A stretch of 64,000 bases of DNA from DATAPD01 sp036265385 (GCA_036265385.1 DATAPD010000028.1:26182-90181); one strand, 5' to 3'; shown: positions 1 to 9,773, counted from the stretch's first letter. Numbers and translations: made by a program. The notes: generated by a model not told the origin, from the sequence alone.

Positions 1-1673
1 TATTCCACAAGGGGCTCACTTCCGGCGTGTTTCAGTTTGAATCGCACGGCATGCGTGATGTTCTCCGAAGATATCAGCCGAACTCAATTGAAGACCTCAC
101 GGCCCTGAATGCCTTGTATCGGCCGGGCCCGATTCAGGGCGGAATGATTGACGACTTTATTGAGAGAAAGCACGGTCGCCGCAAGATCGAATACGAACTG
201 CCGGATCTGAAAGAGATTTTGGCTGAAACGCTCGGCGTGATCGTTTACCAGGAACAGGTCATGCAGATTGCGAATCGTTTGGCAGGCTATTCTCTGGGCG
301 AAGCAGATCTCCTGCGTCGTGCCATGGGGAAAAAGAATGCAGAAGAGATGGCAAAGCAGCGCGAACGCTTCGTACAAGGGGCTGTTAAGCACGGTGTTCC
401 ACAGCGAAAAATTGAAAAGATCTTCGATTTGATGGCGCAGTTCGCAGGGTATGGCTTTAACAAATCGCATTCGGCCGCGTACGCGCTCCTCGCATATCAC
501 ACCGCCTATCTCAAGACCCATTATCCCGTCGAGTTCATGTCTGCGCTTTTGACCTCCGTCACGGGAAGTACAGACGACGTAGTCAAATACATCAATGAAT
601 GTCGCGAGATGGGCATTGCAGTTGAACCACCTGATATCAATGTCTCCGATGCTAATTTCACTCCTCACGGGAATGCGATTCGATTTGGATTGGCAGCCGT
701 GAAGAACGTCGGTGGAAACGCAATCGAATCGATCATTGCCGCTCGGAAGAAACTGCAACGATCATTCACTTCGATTTTCCAGTTCTGTGAAGAAGTCGAT
801 CTCAGACTGCTCAATAAACGCGTGTTGGAGTCTCTTATCAAGAGCGGTGCAATGGACTCCATGGGGCGTCGAGCCCAACTGATGGAAGTGCTGGATAAAG
901 CGATTGAAAGGGCGCAGAAAGCGCAGCGCGACGCGGAATCAGGCCAACATGGATTGTTCGGCGTATTTGCGGAAGACGAGAAAAACGCAACGCCCGAGTC
1001 GCTTCCAAATGTTCCTGACTGGGATGAACATACAAGACTTACCGCCGAAAAAGAGATCCTCGGGTTTTTCATTACAGGCCATCCACTTGAAAAATATAAG
1101 GAGAAACTCGCAGACCTCAACGCGAAATCGACTGCAGATATCTGCGATATGAAGAACTCCACCGGGAAAGACGAAGTAATCAGTACAGGTGGAGTCATCA
1201 CCGGCTTGCGGGTTGCCAAGTCCAGAAAAGGTGAGTTCTATGCGCAGGCCACGCTGGAGGACATGGAAGGCAAAGTAGAAATGATCGTGTTTCCAGAGGC
1301 GTACAGGCGCCTGCAAGAGAAAGTGAAGCTGGAGGTTCCCGTACTGGTCAAAGCCGGAGTTCGGGTCGAAGAAGGCGCAAGCCCCAAAATTACCGTTTCC
1401 GATATTGTCCCGTTGGACGAAGTTAAACTGCCTTTACCCAAATCCCTTCGTATTCGGATTCCGTTAGATAGCGCGACTGCCGAAACCGTCGATTCCTTGC
1501 ATGGACTCTTCGAAACCAGCAAAGGCGAGGCCAAAGTGTTATTCGACGTGGAACGACAGGGCGAATTCATGGTCGTGATGGAGGCGCAAGGCTATAATGT
1601 GCTTCCGGACCGCAATTTCATCGCGCGCGTCGAGCAGCTGTGCGGGCGAGGCAGCGTGCGTATCATCAACTAA
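1..1673 (+). CDS. dnaE: DNA polymerase III alpha subunit, C-terminal part (5' end outside window)
   Basis: Catalytic subunit of the replicative polymerase. The reading frame is open from base 3 and has no start in the window, so about half the protein is missing. Visible are GVFQFES and ALYRPGP, the helical region with EQVMQIA and GEADLLRRAMGKK, and the GYGFNKSHSAAYALLAYHTAYLK block of the polymerase core, all within the first 170 residues. These are followed by a helix-hairpin-helix region and, around residues 385-465, an OB fold (VISTGGVI to VEMIVFP). The catalytic PDxDxD aspartates lie upstream of the window. The accA start follows 159 bp later on the same strand. Assignment is secure from motif order. 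Confidence 0.97.
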   Translation, partial: FHKGLTSGVFQFESHGMRDVLRRYQPNSIEDLTALNALYRPGPIQGGMIDDFIERKHGRRKIEYELPDLKEILAETLGVIVYQEQVMQIANRLAGYSLGEADLLRRAMGKKNAEEMAKQRERFVQGAVKHGVPQRKIEKIFDLMAQFAGYGFNKSHSAAYALLAYHTAYLKTHYPVEFMSALLTSVTGSTDDVVKYINECREMGIAVEPPDINVSDANFTPHGNAIRFGLAAVKNVGGNAIESIIAARKKLQRSFTSIFQFCEEVDLRLLNKRVLESLIKSGAMDSMGRRAQLMEVLDKAIERAQKAQRDAESGQHGLFGVFAEDEKNATPESLPNVPDWDEHTRLTAEKEILGFFITGHPLEKYKEKLADLNAKSTADICDMKNSTGKDEVISTGGVITGLRVAKSRKGEFYAQATLEDMEGKVEMIVFPEAYRRLQEKVKLEVPVLVKAGVRVEEGASPKITVSDIVPLDEVKLPLPKSLRIRIPLDSATAETVDSLHGLFETSKGEAKVLFDVERQGEFMVVMEAQGYNVLPDRNFIARVEQLCGRGSVRIIN

Positions 1674-1832
1674 CCACCGAAAGTCTTGCACCGCATGCGA
1701 ACTGCGAAAATCAGAGTGGCCGCGGCCGGAATCGGCACAGCTGGAGGGCTAGATCAGCCCGTGCAGGGTGCGGAGTTTCTGCTTTCAATGGTGGAAACAC
1801 GTTGGAATTCCAAGAACGGCAATGGAAGCCAT

Positions 1833-2795
1833 ATGGACTCGGGACTGAAAGCGCAGCAGGAGTTAGAGCAGATCGAAAAACAGATCGCGCATTTGGAGTC
1901 GGCCGTTGGTCCTAACGAACAGACGCGCCGACAACTCGCTACGCTCCAGGAGCGTGTCAGCGACTTGCGACGCGAAGTTAATTCACATCTGAGTGCGTGG
2001 GCCAAAACCGAACTTGCTCGGCATCCGCAACGTCCGTATATGCTCGATTACGTGGAGCGGATTTTTACAGACTGGAGCGAAATCCATGGTGACCGCGCTT
2101 TTGCCGATGATCCAGCGATTGTGTGCGGTATCGCACGATTTCATGGTGAGGAAGTTGTAGTCGTCGGACAGCAGAAGGCTCGCGATACAAAACAGAAGGT
2201 GTACCGGAATTTTGGAATGCCTAATCCCGAGGGATATCGCAAAGCGCTTCGGGTCATGCACCTTGCAGAGAAATTCGGTCGACCCATTTTCACGTTTGTG
2301 GACACTCCCGGCGCCTACCCGGGCTTGGGTGCCGAAGAACGCGGACAAGCAGAAGCGATCGCTCGCAATTTGCGCGAAATGGCGCGCTTAAAGATCCCCA
2401 TCATCAGCACTATTACTGGGGAGGGCGGGAGCGGTGGGGCCCTCGCTATTGCAGTCGCTGATCGTGTCCTAATGCTCGAAAATTCAGTCTATTCCGTAAT
2501 CTCTCCCGAGGGTTGTGCTTCCATCATGTGGCGCGACGCCACAAAGAAGGACATTGCTGCGCAGGCGATGAAAATAACGGCGATTGACCTACAAAGCCTC
2601 GGGTTAGTCGACGGAATTGTCCCAGAACCTACCGGGGGTGCCCACCTGAATCATGAGGAAGCTGCAGCGTTGCTGGACGCTGCATTAACCAAGGAATTGG
2701 CGGAATTGAAACAGCATCGAGCCGATGAATTAGTCGTATCCCGATACAAAAAATTCAGAAACATGGCGCAATTCTATGCCTCAGAGGCACAGTAA
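1833..2795 (+). CDS. accA: acetyl-CoA carboxylase carboxyltransferase, alpha subunit
   Basis: Transfers carboxyl from carboxybiotin to acetyl-CoA together with AccD, the first committed step of fatty-acid synthesis, in the cytosol. The 320 residues match the usual AccA length. The N-terminal helical region (ELEQIEKQIAHLE) precedes the crotonase-fold core with GRPIFTFVDTPGAYPG, ITGEGGSGGALAIAVAD and SPEGCASIMWRD. The frame is open back to a TTG at 1686, but the extra 49 residues are not AccA-like. The ATG at 1833 has GGAAG four bases upstream, so I chose it. No accD is in the window. Confidence 0.95.
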   Translation: MDSGLKAQQELEQIEKQIAHLESAVGPNEQTRRQLATLQERVSDLRREVNSHLSAWAKTELARHPQRPYMLDYVERIFTDWSEIHGDRAFADDPAIVCGIARFHGEEVVVVGQQKARDTKQKVYRNFGMPNPEGYRKALRVMHLAEKFGRPIFTFVDTPGAYPGLGAEERGQAEAIARNLREMARLKIPIISTITGEGGSGGALAIAVADRVLMLENSVYSVISPEGCASIMWRDATKKDIAAQAMKITAIDLQSLGLVDGIVPEPTGGAHLNHEEAAALLDAALTKELAELKQHRADELVVSRYKKFRNMAQFYASEAQ

Positions 2796-2845
2796 GTAGC
2801 TGGGTTCGATCATGTTTACATCACGCCGACGTGCCCTCTCTACCG

Positions 2846-2851
2846 TATAAT
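2846..2851 (+). promoter_or_regulatory. possible -10 box for korAB
   Basis: A perfect TATAAT lies in the 130-bp gap between accA and korA, about 75 bp before the korA start. No convincing -35 is found at 16-18 bp: TTTACA at 2816 is too far away. It is therefore a candidate -10 only. Confidence 0.3.
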
Positions 2852-2925
2852 AATCTGTTTCGCCCCTTCAAATTAAAACAAATGAGCGGTAAAAGCTGCT
2901 TTTAGACCACAAGGATGGAATAGGG

Positions 2926-4758
2926 ATGGCCACCACGGACGTAGTGCCACAGGAATCATCAAGCCTGAGGCAGAAGCCGATCACTAACGACATGAGTATC
3001 CAGGTCGCGACGGTGAACGGATCGGGATCACAAAGCTCAAACACAGTTTTGCTGCGCAGCATTTTCCAGATGGGGGTTCCGGTTTCGGGCAAAAACCTGT
3101 TCCCTTCCAATATCGCGGGTTTGCCTACTTGGTACACCATCCGAGCCAATAAGGACGGTTACATTGCTCGCAAGAAAGAAATCGATTTCTTGGTCGCGAT
3201 GAACGCCGAAACAGCTCAGGAAGATGTTCTTTCGTTGGCGCCAGGAGCCGTGGTTCTGTATGACGAACCATTGGGGCTCGATAAGCTGCGCAGCGACTTG
3301 GTCTTTTACGCGGTGCCCTATGACAAGTTGGTAGCTCCGGTTTGTCCAGAGGCCAAGCTGCGCAAATTGGTCAAGAACATGATTTATGTCGGTGTGGTGG
3401 CGCATCTGCTGAACATCGACATGAACGAGGTGGAAAAAGCCATAGGAAAGCAGTTTGCCCGAAAGGCAAAGGCGGCGGCTCTCAACATGGCTGCCGTTCG
3501 TGCTGGTTACGACTATGCCGCATCCTCACTTGCCAAGCGCGATCCTTATCGCATTGAGCGCCTGGACAAGAACCGGGGGAAGATCATTATCGACGGCAAC
3601 TCGGCCTCGGCTCTTGGCTGTGTTTTTGCGGGCGCCACAGTTGTGAGCTGGTACCCCATTACTCCGTCCTCCTCGCTGCCTGAAGCGATGATTGAATACT
3701 TGAAGGAGTACCGAATCGGATCTGACGGCAAGGCTACATTCGCGGTCGTCCAGGCTGAGGACGAATTGGCCGCCATCGGAATGGTAATCGGTGCGGGTTG
3801 GGCTGGCGCGCGAGCCATGACGGCCACGGCGGGGCCCGGAATCTCTCTCATGTCTGAATTCGCAGGGCTAGCCTATTACGCGGAGGTTCCAGGTGTCATT
3901 TGGAACATTCAGCGTGTGGGACCTTCAACGGGCTTGCCAACTCGCACTTCGCAAGGCGACATGATCTCCACCGCTTTTTTAAGCCACGGTGACACGAAGC
4001 ACATCATGTTAATCCCATCGTCGCCGGCAGAATGTTTTTCAATGGCGGGAGATGCATTCGAAATGGCCGAGCAATTTCAGACGCTTGTCTTTGTCATGTC
4101 GGATCTCGATCTCGGGATGAACAACTGGATGTCGGAGCCGTTTACCTATCCTGAGAAGCCGATCGCACGCGGAAAAGTATTGGATGCCGAGGCGCTGAAG
4201 AAGCTTGGAGGTTTCGAGCGTTACAAAGACGTTGATGGTGATGGCATCGGCTATCGAACGCTGCCGGGTACCGAACACCCCGCGGCCGCCTACTTCACGC
4301 GCGGCAGTGGACACAATGAAAAATCCCAATACAGCGAGCGGCCGGATGATTTCGAGCGCAATATGGAGCGGATCAATCGGAAGTTTGAAACTGCGCGATC
4401 GTTTGTGCCCCGCCCCGAGGTTTCGACAGGCAAATCGAAGATTGGAATCTTGGCTTACGGAACCTCTCATTGGGCCATCATCGAAGCGCGAGATCAGCTG
4501 CGTAAAGAATACAACTTGGAAACGGATTATCTGCGCTTGCGAGCCTACCCCTTCACCCGCGAGGTCGAACAGTTTATAGCTGAGCATGACCGTGTTTACG
4601 TTGTCGAACAGAATCGGGATGCTCAAATGCTGGCCCTTTTGAAACTTGACCTGCGGGTAGATCTGTTGCCTCGTTTGCGCAGCGTCGCTCACATTCACGG
4701 TTTGCCGATGGATGCACGTTCCGTAACTGATGAAATCATGACCATGGAGGGCAAGTAA
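2926..4758 (+). CDS. korA: 2-oxoacid:ferredoxin oxidoreductase, alpha subunit with fused gamma domain
   Basis: Large subunit of a CoA-dependent 2-oxoacid (probably 2-oxoglutarate) ferredoxin oxidoreductase, giving acyl-CoA, CO2 and reduced ferredoxin. The 610 residues hold an N-terminal gamma-type domain (about 25-205) and then the pyrimidine-binding alpha domain. The latter has the family motif YPITPSSSLPEAM near residue 243, TATAGPGISLMSEF, and a C-terminal transketolase-like domain. korB begins one base after its stop, so the two form an operon. The gamma-alpha fusion and the KorB partner favour 2-oxoglutarate over pyruvate, but substrate cannot be read from sequence. The start has AAGGA about 10 bp upstream. 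Confidence 0.92.
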   Translation: MATTDVVPQESSSLRQKPITNDMSIQVATVNGSGSQSSNTVLLRSIFQMGVPVSGKNLFPSNIAGLPTWYTIRANKDGYIARKKEIDFLVAMNAETAQEDVLSLAPGAVVLYDEPLGLDKLRSDLVFYAVPYDKLVAPVCPEAKLRKLVKNMIYVGVVAHLLNIDMNEVEKAIGKQFARKAKAAALNMAAVRAGYDYAASSLAKRDPYRIERLDKNRGKIIIDGNSASALGCVFAGATVVSWYPITPSSSLPEAMIEYLKEYRIGSDGKATFAVVQAEDELAAIGMVIGAGWAGARAMTATAGPGISLMSEFAGLAYYAEVPGVIWNIQRVGPSTGLPTRTSQGDMISTAFLSHGDTKHIMLIPSSPAECFSMAGDAFEMAEQFQTLVFVMSDLDLGMNNWMSEPFTYPEKPIARGKVLDAEALKKLGGFERYKDVDGDGIGYRTLPGTEHPAAAYFTRGSGHNEKSQYSERPDDFERNMERINRKFETARSFVPRPEVSTGKSKIGILAYGTSHWAIIEARDQLRKEYNLETDYLRLRAYPFTREVEQFIAEHDRVYVVEQNRDAQMLALLKLDLRVDLLPRLRSVAHIHGLPMDARSVTDEIMTMEGK

Positions 4759-4759
4759 C

Positions 4760-5806
4760 ATGGCCACAACTCCTACTAGCACACCGGCTCCGAAAACAAA
4801 TCGTATCGGCTTGGCCGTAATCGACTATCGCGGTGGAAAGACCACTCTGTGCGCGGGGTGCGGGCACAATGCCATTTCAGAACGCATTATCGATGCGATG
4901 TATGAAATGGGCGTAGGGCCTGAAAGAGTCGCTAAATTCAGCGGCATCGGGTGTTCTTCGAAAAGCCCGGCGTATTTTATGGCACGGTCCCATAGTTTCA
5001 ACTCCGTACATGGCCGGATGCCCTCCGTGGCAACCGGCGCGATGTTAGCCAACCGAAATCTGATTGGCCTCGGAGTGAGCGGTGATGGAGATTCAGCATC
5101 CATCGGAATTGGGCAGTTCGTTCACCTCATGCGTCGTAACCTGCCGATGATCTACATCATCGAAGACAATGGTGTTTACGGGCTCACCAAGGGCCAATTC
5201 TCGGCCACCGCGGATGTGGGATCAAAGCTCAAAACCGGCGTGATCAATGATCTGCCAGCTATCGACACTTGCGCCCTGGCAATTGAGCTCGGAGCGACAT
5301 TTGTAGGGAGATCATTTTCAGGCGACAAAAAACAGCTTCTCAGTATGCTCAAGGCCGCGCTCGCACACAGAGGAACCGTCATGCTCGACGTCGTCTCTCC
5401 CTGTGTGACTTTCAACGACCACGACGGATCTACGAAATCCTATAAATACATGAAGGATCACGAGGAGCCGTTACAAGACATCAGCTTTGTGCCAGCCTTT
5501 GAAGAGATCGATGTGGAATACGATCCAGGAACAACAGTAGAAGTGACGATGCATGATGGGTCACGGCTGCGGTTGCGAAAATTGGAACAAGATTATGATC
5601 CGACGAATCGCATTGAGGCAGTTCGGCGGCTGATGGAGTCTCACGAGAAGGGTGATGTGCTGACGGGAGTTTTCTACGTGAATTCAAAAGCTCCAAGTTT
5701 CGTTGATATGCTCAATCTTGTAGAGCAGCCATTGGCGACTTTGCCGGAGTCTGTAGTGCGGCCTGGAAGGGAAGCATTAGAAAAAGCGATGGAAGAGTTG
5801 CGTTGA
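4760..5806 (+). CDS. korB: 2-oxoacid:ferredoxin oxidoreductase, beta subunit (TPP and Fe-S)
   Basis: The 348-residue beta subunit carries thiamine diphosphate and a 4Fe-4S cluster. The cluster cysteines are visible in LCAGCGHNAI and GIGCSSK. The TPP/Mg motif is GDGDSASIG followed by EDNGVYGLTKGQ. A further Cys in DVVSPCVTFND also matches the family. The ATG lies one base after the korA stop and has GGAGG about 9 bp upstream inside korA, so translation is probably coupled. A hairpin with a T-rich tail closes the operon at 5829. In many Acidobacteria this enzyme takes the place of 2-oxoglutarate dehydrogenase; that role is inferred here. Confidence 0.93.
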   Translation: MATTPTSTPAPKTNRIGLAVIDYRGGKTTLCAGCGHNAISERIIDAMYEMGVGPERVAKFSGIGCSSKSPAYFMARSHSFNSVHGRMPSVATGAMLANRNLIGLGVSGDGDSASIGIGQFVHLMRRNLPMIYIIEDNGVYGLTKGQFSATADVGSKLKTGVINDLPAIDTCALAIELGATFVGRSFSGDKKQLLSMLKAALAHRGTVMLDVVSPCVTFNDHDGSTKSYKYMKDHEEPLQDISFVPAFEEIDVEYDPGTTVEVTMHDGSRLRLRKLEQDYDPTNRIEAVRRLMESHEKGDVLTGVFYVNSKAPSFVDMLNLVEQPLATLPESVVRPGREALEKAMEELR

Positions 5807-5828
5807 TAATCAATTTCAAATACACAAA

Positions 5829-5862
5829 GGCCCTCCATTAAGGAGGGCCGTTCTTGCTTTTA
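5829..5862. terminator. bidirectional rho-independent terminator
   Basis: An 8-bp perfect stem, GGCCCTCC (5829-5836) with GGAGGGCC (5842-5849), is followed by a T-rich stretch on the plus strand and by TTTG on the minus strand. It sits between korB and a converging small gene and can serve both. Confidence 0.8.
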
Positions 5863-6072
5863 TTAGCTTGCCTGTTTAATGCTTTCCTGGGCTCCGGTGT
5901 GTTCGGGGTTTTCGCCGGGTTCGGGGAAATCGGTATCAGCAGACTTGAGCATCGGATCCTGATCGCGATGGCCCAATTGCCCTTGAAGTGAATTATTGCC
6001 AGCTTGAGTGCGATCGTCTTGCTCCAGTGCACCCTTGAAACGATCTTGGTCTTTACCCTCGGTCAAGGTCAT
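5863..6072 (-). CDS. small hydrophilic protein of unknown function
   Basis: A 69-residue, very polar, probably disordered protein rich in D, E, Q, G and N (MTLTEGKDQDRFKGA at the start). It has no membrane segment or cysteine. An ATG two codons upstream is also in frame, but GGGAG sits seven bases before the second ATG and only one before the first, so I chose the second. The gene converges on korB and shares its terminator. Composition resembles small stress-type proteins, but I recognise no family. Confidence 0.6.
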   Translation of the reverse strand: MTLTEGKDQDRFKGALEQDDRTQAGNNSLQGQLGHRDQDPMLKSADTDFPEPGENPEHTGAQESIKQAS

Positions 6073-6215
6073 AGGCATGCTCCCACGATTAGAAAGTATG
6101 AACTCATTGCCAAAGGCAGCCTAACCTGAAAGTCCCGCCCATGCAAAGGATTTGGAGTTTTCAGCGATTATTTTTGAAAGCAACCTTTTGGGGCATCGAA
6201 GAAGAGTGGAGCCGT

Positions 6216-6770
6216 CTAAGGTGCAACTGCAGCATGATGGCTCTTCAAGCTGTAGTTTCGCACGTCACCAAATCCGGTCACCCCAATATGAACGATGGAA
6301 ATCCACCGCTCCAGCTTATGGTGCCGGGTCCGATGCATCCAATAGCTGAGCCCAATTGAGGTCACGGTTCCCGCCGCTTCTAGAGCAGCGAATCCGGCGG
6401 AGTTGTTTACTACGTCGTCTGGAAGAAGGATCTCCTCACGTCCACGGCGCTGCATGTTGCGAGTTGAGGTATAGTCCAAGGCTCGCATCGCAGCGACGCC
6501 TCCGAAAAGTGCAACATTTGTCCGATCCCAGAACCGGTGAGTGCTATTAGATGTTCCCGGCTTCGTTTCTTTTCGATCCCGAACGGCAGAAGGCGAAGAA
6601 ATCTCAGTTGGCTCCGACGCTCGCTGCGACTCTTGTGCATTCACGTAAACGGTGAGGATGGTTGTTGCCAGAATGCCACCAACCAAGACAGCGTGGATAA
6701 CACGGCAGAAGACCGGCATGAAGCGATTGTAAAGTAGGCGGTAATTGATTCCTCGGACGCGTTCTCCCAT
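6216..6770 (-). CDS. hypothetical membrane-anchored protein
   Basis: A 184-residue protein of unknown function. An N-terminal hydrophobic segment (VIHAVLVGGILATTILTVYV, about residues 23-42) follows a basic stretch, so it is a signal anchor or signal peptide. A Ser/Thr-rich linker follows, then a region with RFWDRTNVALFGGVAAMRALDYTSTRN and a second hydrophobic stretch (AAGTVTSIGLSYWMHRTRHHKLERW). The frame is open further upstream to 6884, but that would overlap the icd start; the ATG at 6770 has AGGAAA about 8 bp upstream. It is divergent from icd. I know no function. Confidence 0.6.
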   Translation of the reverse strand: MGERVRGINYRLLYNRFMPVFCRVIHAVLVGGILATTILTVYVNAQESQRASEPTEISSPSAVRDRKETKPGTSNSTHRFWDRTNVALFGGVAAMRALDYTSTRNMQRRGREEILLPDDVVNNSAGFAALEAAGTVTSIGLSYWMHRTRHHKLERWISIVHIGVTGFGDVRNYSLKSHHAAVAP

Positions 6771-6841
6771 GAGCAGATTTCCTGCATGGGTGAGTGTTTC
6801 TTTATAATTGTTGGTTTTCACTTGCAGGTACGGAGGAAGTA

Positions 6842-8266
6842 ATGGCGGCTTCATACAATGGCGTGCCCGTTCCATCGGGAGCAAAGATTGAGTACGGCAA
6901 TGGGCGCTACCAGATTCCAGATAACCCGATCATCCCTTTTATTGAAGGGGACGGTACTGGGCGGGATATATGGAAGGCATCAGTTCGAGTCTTCGATGCA
7001 GCGGTCGAAAAGGCTTACAAAGGTAAACGCAAGGTTTTCTGGTACGAGGTGTTTGCGGGAGAGAAGGCCATGTCGAAATTCAAGACTTGGATGCCTGACG
7101 ATACCGTCAACGCGATTCGGGAATTTCGCGTGGCTATCAAAGGCCCGCTCACAACCCCCGTGGGCGGCGGAATTCGCTCCCTGAACGTTGCTCTGCGTCA
7201 GACTCTCGATCTCTATGCCTGCGTGCGGCCGGTGAAGTACTACAAGGGAACGCCGTCACCCGTAAAGCATCCCGAGCGCATGAACATCGTCATCTTCCGA
7301 GAAAATACCGAGGATGTGTACGCCGGAATTGAGTGGGAAGAGGGAACCGCAGAGGCTGCAAGACTCATCGAGTTCTTGAACAAAGACATGCTTAAGGGTG
7401 GAAAAAAACAGGTGCGCCTGGATTCGGGCGTCGGAATCAAGCCCATCTCTGTGAGTGGAACGAAGCGACTGGTGCGGATGGCGATCCAGCATGCTTTGGA
7501 GAATGGCTGTAAAACCGTAACCCTTGTGCACAAGGGCAACATCCAGAAATTTACTGAAGGCGCGTTTCGAAAATGGGGTTACGAGCTGGCAACAGAAGAG
7601 TTTCGGGACAAAGTCATAACTGAACGTGAGAGTTGGATTATCGATAACAAAGACAAGAATTCAGAAATCAGCGTCGAGGAGAATGCGCGCCTGATCGAGC
7701 CCGGCCTCGAATTCGCGCCAGAGGAGTTCCGGAAGTCAGTGTATGCAGAGGTGAAAGATGTTCTGGCGAAGATATATAACTCTCACGGAAAAGGCGCGTG
7801 GAAGAAGAAGTTGATGGTGAACGATCGTATCGCTGATTCCATTTTTCAGCAGGTCGTTACCAGGGCAGATGAATATTCCGTGCTTGCGACTCCCAATCTG
7901 AATGGCGATTACATCTCCGACGCATGCGCTGCGCAAGTAGGTGGGTTAGGAATTGCTCCGGGCGCCAATATTGGAGACGGTTACGCTTGTTTTGAGGCGA
8001 CTCACGGCACAGCCCCAAAGTATGCGGACAAAGACGTGATCAATCCCGGTTCAGTGATCTTGTCGGGTGTGATGTTATTTCGATTCTTAGGCTGGACTGA
8101 AGCCGCCGATCTGATTGAAGGCGGTATGGAGCGCACGATCGAGCAGAAAACCGTCACCTATGACTTCGAAAGATTGATGGAAGGTGCCACCAAGGTGAAA
8201 ACCAGCGAGTTCGCAAATCACATCATCAACAACATGACTGCTAGTGCACTCGCGGGAGCACGGTAA
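6842..8266 (+). CDS. icd: NADP-dependent isocitrate dehydrogenase
   Basis: Oxidative decarboxylation of isocitrate to 2-oxoglutarate in the TCA cycle. Motifs of the beta-decarboxylating dehydrogenases are clear: IEGDGTGRDIW, GPLTTPVGGGIRSLNVALRQ, FRENTEDVYAGIEW and ATHGTAPKYADKDVINPGS. The Lys-Tyr pair in HGTAPKY marks the NADP-type enzyme. The 474 residues exceed the roughly 416 of E. coli Icd because of an extended central region (AAEEFRK-like segment after residue 280). The frame opens at 6794, but GGAGG seven bases before the ATG at 6842 fixes the start. mdh follows 53 bp later. Confidence 0.96.
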   Translation: MAASYNGVPVPSGAKIEYGNGRYQIPDNPIIPFIEGDGTGRDIWKASVRVFDAAVEKAYKGKRKVFWYEVFAGEKAMSKFKTWMPDDTVNAIREFRVAIKGPLTTPVGGGIRSLNVALRQTLDLYACVRPVKYYKGTPSPVKHPERMNIVIFRENTEDVYAGIEWEEGTAEAARLIEFLNKDMLKGGKKQVRLDSGVGIKPISVSGTKRLVRMAIQHALENGCKTVTLVHKGNIQKFTEGAFRKWGYELATEEFRDKVITERESWIIDNKDKNSEISVEENARLIEPGLEFAPEEFRKSVYAEVKDVLAKIYNSHGKGAWKKKLMVNDRIADSIFQQVVTRADEYSVLATPNLNGDYISDACAAQVGGLGIAPGANIGDGYACFEATHGTAPKYADKDVINPGSVILSGVMLFRFLGWTEAADLIEGGMERTIEQKTVTYDFERLMEGATKVKTSEFANHIINNMTASALAGAR

Positions 8267-8319
8267 AAAGCGCGCAAGTTCTGTTTATCTGCGCCCATTC
8301 CTCATAGAAAAGAGGCTTT

Positions 8320-9246
8320 ATGCGAAAAAAAGTGACCATTGTCGGGTCAGGGAACGTCGGAGCGACCGCTGCTCATTGGATCGCGTCCAAAGAACTGGCC
8401 GACGTTGTTCTAATTGACATCATCGAGGGCGTGCCGCAAGGAAAGGGACTCGACCTTCTCGAAGCGATGCCCATCGAGAAGCGTGACTCTTTCGTGATTG
8501 GCACGCAGGACTACAAAGATACAGCTGGCTCAGACATTGTCGTGATTACGGCTGGTGTCCCGCGGAAGCCTGGGATGAGCCGCGATGACCTTTTGAACAC
8601 GAACTACGGCATCATGAAGGCCGTGGTTGGTGAAGCGGTAAAGTATTCGCCCAATTGTATTCTGATCATTGTTTCCAACCCGCTAGATGCGATGGCGCAA
8701 GCGGCATATAAGCTTAGCGGCTTTCCTCGCGAGCGCGTGATCGGCATGGCAGGCGTGCTCGACTCAGCTCGTTTCCGAGCTTTCATTGCTAAGGAACTTA
8801 ACGTCAGCGTTGAAAACGTGACCGCGTTTGTTCTTGGCGGACACGGCGATACGATGGTGCCGTTGGCTCGCTATTCGACGGTGGCCGGTATCCCCATCAC
8901 CGAATTGATAGAACGGTCTGTTTTAGAGAAATTGGTACAACGGACCCGAGATGGTGGAGCAGAGATCGTGAAATATCTCAAAACTGGATCCGCTTACTAC
9001 GCTCCATCTGCTGCGGTGGCCGAGATGGTTGAAGCGATTTTGAAAGACAAGAAGAAGATTTTGCCCTGCGCGGCGTATCTCCAGGGCGAATACGGCGTCA
9101 ATGGCCTCTACGTTGGCGTTCCGGTGAAACTTGGCGAAAAGGGAATCGAACAGATCATCGAGATCAAGCTGACGAGCGATGAAAAAGCCGCGCTCGACAA
9201 GAGTGCGGCTTCGGTGAAAGAACTCGTTGGCGTAATAGGCGTCTAA
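8320..9246 (+). CDS. mdh: malate dehydrogenase (LDH-like)
   Basis: Interconverts malate and oxaloacetate. The 308 residues show the Rossmann motif GSGNVGATAA, an Asp at the end of beta-2 (VVLIDI, typical of NAD use), the substrate-loop motif VPRKPGMSRDDL, and the catalytic histidine in GGHGDTMVPL. This is the LDH-like, tetrameric type of bacterial MDH. It probably forms a two-gene unit with icd. Its last four bases overlap the 3' end of the converging cyclophilin gene. Confidence 0.96.
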   Translation: MRKKVTIVGSGNVGATAAHWIASKELADVVLIDIIEGVPQGKGLDLLEAMPIEKRDSFVIGTQDYKDTAGSDIVVITAGVPRKPGMSRDDLLNTNYGIMKAVVGEAVKYSPNCILIIVSNPLDAMAQAAYKLSGFPRERVIGMAGVLDSARFRAFIAKELNVSVENVTAFVLGGHGDTMVPLARYSTVAGIPITELIERSVLEKLVQRTRDGGAEIVKYLKTGSAYYAPSAAVAEMVEAILKDKKKILPCAAYLQGEYGVNGLYVGVPVKLGEKGIEQIIEIKLTSDEKAALDKSAASVKELVGVIGV

Positions 9247-9773
9247 TCGTTAGTACGCTCAATTGTGACCGACTGGAGAACAACATCTTTCTTCGGTCGG
9301 TCTTGTCCGCTTCGGGGGACTTTCGAAATCTTTTCTACCACGTCGTACCCTTCGACTACTTCTCCGAAAATCGTATGCTTACCCGTTAGCCACTCCGTTG
9401 GCGCGACCGTGATAAAAAACTGCGAGCCGTTCGTATTTGGACCGGCGTTGGCCATGGCAAGCTTCCCTGATTTATCGAAGCGGTGCGCCGAACCGCGGGT
9501 CTCATCTTCAAACTTGTATCCGGGTCCACCCATCCCGTTGCCCATTGGATCGCCACCTTGGATCATGAAGTCCGGGATGACACGATGGAAAACGGTGCCG
9601 TCGTAGAGTTTCTCGCGTGACTTTTTCCCGCTGGGATTAGTCCATTCTCGCTTTCCCTCGGCAAGCTCGACAAAATTGGCGACCGTTTTCGGAGCATCCT
9701 TTTCAAATAAACGGCAGACAACTAATCCCTCTGATGTATTGATATGAGCGTAGGTTCCCGCTGAACGTGCCAT
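9243..9773 (-). CDS. cytosolic peptidyl-prolyl isomerase, cyclophilin type
   Basis: The 176 residues form a single cyclophilin domain with FHRVIPDFMIQGGDP, NGSQFFITV and WLTGKHTIFGEV. No signal peptide is present, so it acts in the cytosol. The start has AAGGA eight bases upstream. It lies just downstream of a second, exported cyclophilin gene on the same strand. Confidence 0.93.
   Translation of the reverse strand: MARSAGTYAHINTSEGLVVCRLFEKDAPKTVANFVELAEGKREWTNPSGKKSREKLYDGTVFHRVIPDFMIQGGDPMGNGMGGPGYKFEDETRGSAHRFDKSGKLAMANAGPNTNGSQFFITVAPTEWLTGKHTIFGEVVEGYDVVEKISKVPRSGQDRPKKDVVLQSVTIERTND

Noticed and set aside
84..758. Minus-strand frame of 224 codons
   Set aside because: It lies wholly antisense to the conserved dnaE core.
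4039..4782. Minus-strand frame of 247 codons
   Set aside because: Antisense shadow of korA with no start signal or recognisable domain.
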